The notes below the pieces were generated by a model. The model was given only the letters and a program-made list of their open reading frames with translations. It did not search any database and was not told the origin of the DNA. Shown piece after piece: positions 7,926-12,092 of a stretch of 12,092 nt of DNA. Origin of the DNA: CAZIHO01 sp964538875 (GTDB lineage: Bacteria > Pseudomonadota > Gammaproteobacteria > Chromatiales > Chromatiaceae); contig CAZIHO010000106.1 of assembly GCA_964538875.1 (NCBI GenBank), positions 1-12,092 on the forward strand. The letters run 5' to 3'. The number at the start of each line of letters is the position of its first letter. Position 1 is the first letter of the stretch. Both the position numbers and the translations under genes were made by a program.

Positions 7926-7952
7926 CCGGCGCAGCTAGCCAGCTGGGGCCGG
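7926..7952 (+). terminator. Hairpin after sbcB, possible operon end
   Basis: CCGGC (7926-7930) pairs with GCCGG (7948-7952), and CAGCT (7932-7936) with AGCTG (7941-7945), around an AGCC loop. The stem has 10 pairs and a small internal loop. It begins 22 nt after the sbcB stop. An 8-bp direct repeat GCTCAAGT flanks it (7913-7920 and 7953-7960), and AGCCCG/CGGGCT (7908-7913, 7950-7955) could form an alternative outer stem. There is no real T tract, so termination would be atypical. Confidence 0.4.
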
Positions 7953-8018
7953 GCTCAAGTTGTGGGTGGTGCCAGCCGCTAACCAAAAAGGCATCTTCAC
8001 GCACTCCCGCCGTCCGGC

Positions 8019-8038
8019 GGCCACCCTCCCTGGTGGCC
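8019..8038 (+). promoter_or_regulatory. Leader hairpin upstream of the binding-protein gene
   Basis: GGCCACC (8019-8025) and GGTGGCC (8032-8038) form a perfect 7-bp stem with a 6-nt loop, ending 38 nt before the lipoprotein start. A second stem, CCGCC/GGCGG at 8007-8011 and 8016-8020, overlaps its first two bases, so the two compete. Neither has a T tract. No clear promoter was found in 7904-8076; the region may hold one I cannot recognise. Confidence 0.4.
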
Positions 8039-8076
8039 CGCGAGCTAGTGCACCGGGCATTGGAGTCATTGCAGTC

Positions 8077-8985
8077 ATGCGAAGTCTGTTTTTGCTCGTC
8101 GCCCTCCTGGCCACGTTGCTCCTGGCTGGTTGCGATGAGGATCCAGGGGCACGGCCCCTGCGTTACACCACCGCGCCGCCGGCTGCCAGTCAGCCCAGCT
8201 ACCGGTTCGCGGTTCATCCGCTGCATAACCCGAAAAAGCTGTCGGCGGCCTACCAGCCCCTGATTGATCAACTCAACCGCAAGCATCCCGCCGCCCGCTT
8301 CGAACTGGAAGCCTCCCGCGATTACCAGGCCTACGAGCAAAAATTCCGGGCGCGGGAACCGGAATTCCTGCTGCCCAATCCCTGGCAGTCCATCGAGGCC
8401 ATGAAGGTGGGTTACCGGGTCATCGCCATGGCGGGGGACGCCGAGGACTTCAAGGGCCTGTTGATCGTCCGGGCTGATGGGGACATCCACCAGCCCGCTG
8501 ACCTCAAGGGCAAGACCGTCAGCTACCCGTCGCCCACCGCCCTGGCGGCCTGCATCATGCCCCAGTACTTTCTGCACCGGCACGGCATCGACGTGAACCG
8601 GGACATCAGCAACGCCTATGTGGGCTCCCAGGAATCCTCGATCATGAACGTCTACCTCGGCCAGTCGGCGGCGGGTGCTACCTGGCCGCCACCCTGGCGC
8701 CTGTTCCAGCAGGACCATCCGGCGGAGGCCGCCCAACTCCGGGTGGCCTGGGAAACCCCGCCCCTGCTCAACAACTCGGTGATGGTGCGGGACGACATCC
8801 CCGATGTGCTCGCCAACCAGGTGCGCCAGGTCCTGCTCGATCTGGCCGGGGACGAAGCGGGCCGGGCCATCCTGGCCGGCATGTCCACCGCCCGGTTCCA
8901 TGCCGCTGACAACACCAGCTACCAGCAGGTGCGGGATTATGTGGCCGATTTTGAACGGGAAGTGCGCCCGGTGGAGAGGAAATGA
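8077..8985 (+). CDS. PhnD-like periplasmic substrate-binding lipoprotein
   Basis: A 302-residue protein with a lipoprotein signal peptide: MRSLFLLVALLATLLLAGC, lipobox LAGC with Cys19. Asp at +2 is the classical inner-membrane retention signal. The mature part resembles the phosphate/phosphite/phosphonate-binding family: an early FAVHPLHNPKKL strand, a central KGKTVSYPSPTALAA segment and later YVGSQESS. ATG 8077 is chosen because the signal peptide starts exactly there, with GGAG 11 nt upstream; in-frame codons back to 7960 give no sensible N-terminus. The stop overlaps the kinase start by 4 bases (ATGA), and no ABC permease or ATPase is next to it on this strand. A sensory role, presenting ligand to the kinase, is therefore more likely than transport (inference). 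The ligand cannot be told from sequence. Confidence 0.85.
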   Translation: MRSLFLLVALLATLLLAGCDEDPGARPLRYTTAPPAASQPSYRFAVHPLHNPKKLSAAYQPLIDQLNRKHPAARFELEASRDYQAYEQKFRAREPEFLLPNPWQSIEAMKVGYRVIAMAGDAEDFKGLLIVRADGDIHQPADLKGKTVSYPSPTALAACIMPQYFLHRHGIDVNRDISNAYVGSQESSIMNVYLGQSAAGATWPPPWRLFQQDHPAEAAQLRVAWETPPLLNNSVMVRDDIPDVLANQVRQVLLDLAGDEAGRAILAGMSTARFHAADNTSYQQVRDYVADFEREVRPVERK

Positions 8986-11975
8986 TGCTTGCCCGGCTGG
9001 TGGACTGGCTGACCGGGACCCTGCGCCGGCGTCTGACCCTGGGCATGGCGTTGCTGGTAGCCACGGTGATGACCCTGTTCGTGCTCGACATGACTGATCG
9101 CCAGGCAGCTTCCGCCTTGCAACGGCAAGACGAGGAGGCGGCCGCCCTGGCGCGCGGCATCGCCACCTCGGCGGCGGTTTGGGTGGCGTCCCGGGATTAC
9201 GCCGGGCTCCAGGAAATCGTCGATGAACTCCGGACTTACCCGGACCTGCGCCATGCCATCGTCCTGGACCTGCACGGCCAGGTGCTGGCCCACAGTGACC
9301 ATGAACGGCGCGGCCAGTACCTGACCGATCTGCCGGTGGATGCCCAGCCTGGCGTATTGTGGCGGGATCGCCGCTTGGTGGATGTGGTCAGTCCGATCCG
9401 GCTGGATCAGCGGGCGATTGGCTGGGTACGCATTGGCCTGGCGGGGGACCGGCTGGCCGGCGACCTGGCGGATGTGAGGCGCAACGGGCTGCTGCACATC
9501 CTGTCCGCCATCGCCCTCGGCCTGCTGTTCGCCAGCCTGGCCGGCCGCGCCCTGACCCGCCGGCTCAACGCCATCCAGCGGGTCGCGGACGCAGTGCAGG
9601 CGGGTAACTCCGGTATGCGTGCCGATCTACCCGGCGACGACGAGGCGGCGCGTCTGGCGCGGCAGTTCAACGGCATGTTGGATAGCCTGGACCGGCAGCA
9701 GAAGGCCATCCAGGCCAGCGAGCAGAAGCTGGCGACCATCCTCGACAATGTGAGTGCCCTTATTTACCTGAAGGATCTCCAGGGTCGTTATCTGTACGCC
9801 AACCGGCCACTGCGTGACCTGTTCCAGGCCCCCATGGAGGCCATCATCGGTCAGGGCGATGCGGCGTTTTTTGACCCCGAGACTGCGCGGACTCTGGGGG
9901 AAAATGACGTCCGGGTGGTGGATGGCGGCGAAACCCTGCACCGCGAGGAAACCAATGTGGACCTCCGGACCGGCCACACCGCTACCTACTGGTCGGTGAA
10001 GCTGCCGTTGCGGCGGGAGGACGGCACCATCTACGCCCTGTGCGGTATTTCCACCGACATCACCGAGCGCAAGGAGGCCGAGGTCCGGCTGACTGAATAC
10101 CGGGACCACCTGGAACGACTGGTGGAGGCCCGCACCAGGGAATTGACCCAGGCTAAGGAAGCCGCCGAAGCCGCCAACCAGGCCAAGAGCCTGTTCCTGG
10201 CCAACATGAGCCATGAGATCCGCACGCCGATGAACGCCATCCTCGGCCTGACCCACCTCCTACATACCCGGGCCATGCCGGAGCAGATCGAGCGCCTAGA
10301 CAAGATCGACGCCGCCGGACGCCACCTGCTGTCCATCATCAACGACATCCTGGACATCTCCAAGATCGAGGCTGGCAAGCTACAACTAGAACAAAGCGAT
10401 TTCGCCTTGGACTCAGTGCTGGACCATGTGCGGTCCCTCATCGCCGATGCCGCCCAGGCCAAGGGGCTGGCCGTGACCCTGGACGCCGATGCGGTGCCGG
10501 TCTGGCTGCGCGGGGACCCCATGCGTCTGCGCCAGGCCCTGCTCAACTACGCCAGCAACGCCATCAAGTTCACCGAGCAGGGCGCCATCAGCCTGCGTGC
10601 CCGGCTGCTGGAAGAGCGGGACGGCCAGTTACTGGTACGTTTTGAAGTGAGCGACACCGGCATCGGCATCGCTCCAGACAAGCTGACCCACCTATTCCAT
10701 GCCTTTGAACAGGCGGACTCCACCACCACCCGCAAATACGGCGGTACCGGCCTGGGTCTGGTCATCACCCGGCGTCTGGCCGAGCTCATGGGCGGCGACG
10801 TGGGTGCCGATAGCAGGCCGGGCCAGGGCAGCACCTTCTGGTACACCGCCCGCCTGCACCGGGGCCACGGCATCTTGCTCCAGGAGGCGTCCCGGCGCGA
10901 CCAGGATGCGGAAGCCGCCCTGCGTGGGGCACACGGCAGCCAGGGGCGTCTGTTGCTGGCGGAAGACAACGCCATCAACCGGGAAGTGGCCCTGGAACTG
11001 CTGCATGGCGTCGGCCTGACCGTGGATACAGCGGAAGACGGCCAGCAGGCCCTGGAGAAGGCACAGCGCTATCCCTACGATTTGATCCTGATGGACATCC
11101 AGATGCCGGTCATGGACGGACTGGAAGCCACCCGCGCCATCCGGGCCCAGCCCGGCCTGGCCCGTACGCCGATCCTGGCCATGACCGCCAATGCCTTCGA
11201 CGAGGATCGCCGTGCCTGCGAGGCGGCGGGCATGAACGACTTCATCGCCAAGCCGGTGGACCCGGCCGCCCTCTACTCGACCTTGCTCAAATGGCTGCCC
11301 AAGCCGTCCCAGGGCTCCGAACCCCCGGCTGGACCAGCCCCGGTGGTGATGGCAGGTCCCCCTGCTGCGGCGGATGACCGGTCCCTGGCGGGATTGGCGG
11401 CTATGCCCGGCCTCGACATCCAGCGGGGCCTGGCTATGGTGCGGGGCAATCCCGGCAAATATCTGGGTCTGCTGCGGCTGTTCCTGGAATCCCACCGGGA
11501 CGACATGGGGCGGTTGGCTGACTACCTGGCGGTGGGCGATCAGGCCACCGCCCATCGCTTGGTGCATAGCCTCAAGGGCGCCGCCGGTACCCTGGGGCTG
11601 GATCGGGTGGCGGAACAGGCTCTGGGTCTGGAACAAGCCTTGCGGCTGTCCGGCGATGCTCTGGCGCGGGACCAGGCCATCAAGAGCCACATGGTGGTGA
11701 TCCGTGCCGGAATTACCGGGATCGCGGAGGCCCTGCCTGGCCCAGGGCCGGCGCCGCCGGCACCCGCCGCGCCTGACACCCAGATGCTGTGCAAAATCCT
11801 GGACGATCTGGACGCCCTGCTGGCCCAGAGCGATTGTGCCGCCCTGGAAATGCTCAAGGAACACGCCGCCGAGCTGCGCTCCGCCTTCGGCCCGCGTTGC
11901 GAGGAATTGACGCGGCGAGTCCGGCAATTCGATTTTGAGCAGGCCCAAGACAGCCTGCGGCAACTAAGAGCCTAG
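8982..11975 (+). CDS. Hybrid sensor histidine kinase with receiver and HPt domains
   Basis: A 997-residue inner-membrane phosphorelay kinase of the tripartite BarA/ArcB type. Order: TM1 (about 18-37), a periplasmic Cache-like sensor (about 38-163), TM2 (about 165-186), HAMP (about 186-240), PAS with PAC (about 248-366), a coiled coil, HisKA with phospho-accepting His411 in NMSHEIRTPMN, HATPase with N box NYASNAIKF and DTGIGIAP, GGTGLGL (about 512-622), a receiver with Glu661/Asp662, Asp705 in LILMDIQMP and Lys757 (about 655-770), and an HPt domain with His862 in HSLKGAAGTLG. A Pro/Ala-rich linker and a helical tail of about 60 residues end it. All relay residues are present. ATG 8982 overlaps the lipoprotein stop; ATG 8985 is equally possible, with GGAG 8 nt upstream. 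The output regulator is not in the window. Confidence 0.95.
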   Translation: MMLARLVDWLTGTLRRRLTLGMALLVATVMTLFVLDMTDRQAASALQRQDEEAAALARGIATSAAVWVASRDYAGLQEIVDELRTYPDLRHAIVLDLHGQVLAHSDHERRGQYLTDLPVDAQPGVLWRDRRLVDVVSPIRLDQRAIGWVRIGLAGDRLAGDLADVRRNGLLHILSAIALGLLFASLAGRALTRRLNAIQRVADAVQAGNSGMRADLPGDDEAARLARQFNGMLDSLDRQQKAIQASEQKLATILDNVSALIYLKDLQGRYLYANRPLRDLFQAPMEAIIGQGDAAFFDPETARTLGENDVRVVDGGETLHREETNVDLRTGHTATYWSVKLPLRREDGTIYALCGISTDITERKEAEVRLTEYRDHLERLVEARTRELTQAKEAAEAANQAKSLFLANMSHEIRTPMNAILGLTHLLHTRAMPEQIERLDKIDAAGRHLLSIINDILDISKIEAGKLQLEQSDFALDSVLDHVRSLIADAAQAKGLAVTLDADAVPVWLRGDPMRLRQALLNYASNAIKFTEQGAISLRARLLEERDGQLLVRFEVSDTGIGIAPDKLTHLFHAFEQADSTTTRKYGGTGLGLVITRRLAELMGGDVGADSRPGQGSTFWYTARLHRGHGILLQEASRRDQDAEAALRGAHGSQGRLLLAEDNAINREVALELLHGVGLTVDTAEDGQQALEKAQRYPYDLILMDIQMPVMDGLEATRAIRAQPGLARTPILAMTANAFDEDRRACEAAGMNDFIAKPVDPAALYSTLLKWLPKPSQGSEPPAGPAPVVMAGPPAAADDRSLAGLAAMPGLDIQRGLAMVRGNPGKYLGLLRLFLESHRDDMGRLADYLAVGDQATAHRLVHSLKGAAGTLGLDRVAEQALGLEQALRLSGDALARDQAIKSHMVVIRAGITGIAEALPGPGPAPPAPAAPDTQMLCKILDDLDALLAQSDCAALEMLKEHAAELRSAFGPRCEELTRRVRQFDFEQAQDSLRQLRA

Positions 11976-11989
11976 CAACTGTCCCGCGC

Positions 11990-12008
11990 CCCCCCCGCGA
12001 TGGGGGGG
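11990..12008. terminator. G:C hairpin between convergent genes
   Basis: Seven C (11990-11996, in a run of eight) pair with seven G (12002-12008) around a GCGAT loop, in the 37-nt gap between the kinase stop and the opposing ABC ATPase stop. Position fits a shared bidirectional terminator, but neither strand has a T tract after the stem. Confidence 0.4.
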
Positions 12009-12012
12009 CCCT

Positions 12013-12092
12013 TCAGCCGCCGAGATACACCTCAATCACCCGGGGATCATTCTGCACCTCATCCATGCTGCCTTCGGCGAGCACGCTGCCCT
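12013..12092 (-). CDS. urtD: Urea-type ABC transporter ATP-binding protein, C-terminal end (runs off the right edge)
   Basis: Minus-strand frame ending at TGA (12015-12013); 25 codons are visible, ending QNDPRVIEVYLGG after a GSVLAEGSMDEV stretch. This is the typical C-terminus of LivG/UrtD ATPases of branched-chain amino acid and urea importers, where the EG-(S/T)-x-(D/E)-x(I/V)-x-x-DP-x-V-I-x-x-YLG ending is conserved. The QNDPRVIEVYLG form is the one I associate with UrtD, which with UrtABCE imports urea. No Walker or signature motif is in view, so LivG remains possible. It is convergent with the kinase gene, so the two are not in one operon. Confidence 0.65.
   Translation of the reverse strand, partial: GSVLAEGSMDEVQNDPRVIEVYLGG

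Noticed and set aside
7960..8076. Longer N-terminus for the binding protein
   Set aside because: It would bury the lipoprotein signal peptide 39 residues inside the protein; the stretch resembles non-coding, hairpin-rich DNA.
10692..11963. Large minus-strand open frame under the kinase
   Set aside because: Shadow of the kinase frame. The plus strand contains all kinase, receiver and HPt motifs.

Overview
The window is GC-rich bacterial chromosome, most likely from a gammaproteobacterium. The evidence is a 158-residue GreA very close to the enterobacterial type, an SbcB exonuclease I (a mainly gammaproteobacterial family), a TrxC-type thioredoxin with its zinc motif, and CarA whose active-site residues keep the E. 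coli numbers. I cannot name a genus.

Layout, left to right. (1) Positions 1-320, minus strand: the start of a secreted protein made almost wholly of Met-Ser/Gly-Gly triplets, cut by the left edge. (2) A 323-base divergent intergenic region. (3) trxC on the plus strand. (4) A 264-base leader upstream of carA holding a plausible sigma70 promoter, a short leader reading frame and an intrinsic-terminator-like hairpin. (5) carA-carB-greA-sbcB in one direction, probably a single operon, with a 9-bp perfect hairpin between carB and greA. (6) A 173-base hairpin-rich gap. (7) A two-gene signalling unit: a PhnD-like substrate-binding lipoprotein whose stop overlaps the start of a 997-residue hybrid histidine kinase (sensor, HAMP, PAS, HisKA, HATPase, receiver, HPt). 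(8) A short convergent gap with a G:C hairpin, then the last 25 codons of a UrtD-type ABC ATPase on the minus strand.

How the parts work together. CarA releases ammonia from glutamine and CarB turns it into carbamoyl phosphate for pyrimidine and arginine synthesis. The leader suggests pyrimidine-sensitive control by premature termination, possibly helped by UTP-sensitive slippage at a GUUUU transcription start. GreA rescues backtracked RNA polymerase and SbcB degrades single-stranded DNA. They appear to be co-transcribed housekeeping genes. The lipoprotein and kinase probably form a sensor in which a tethered periplasmic binding protein presents a ligand to the kinase, since no ABC permease or ATPase is next to them on the same strand. 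No response regulator is visible.

The observations most worth a second look are the carA leader, the (MxG)n secreted protein, which automated callers could miss because it is repetitive and truncated here, and the binding-protein/kinase pair.
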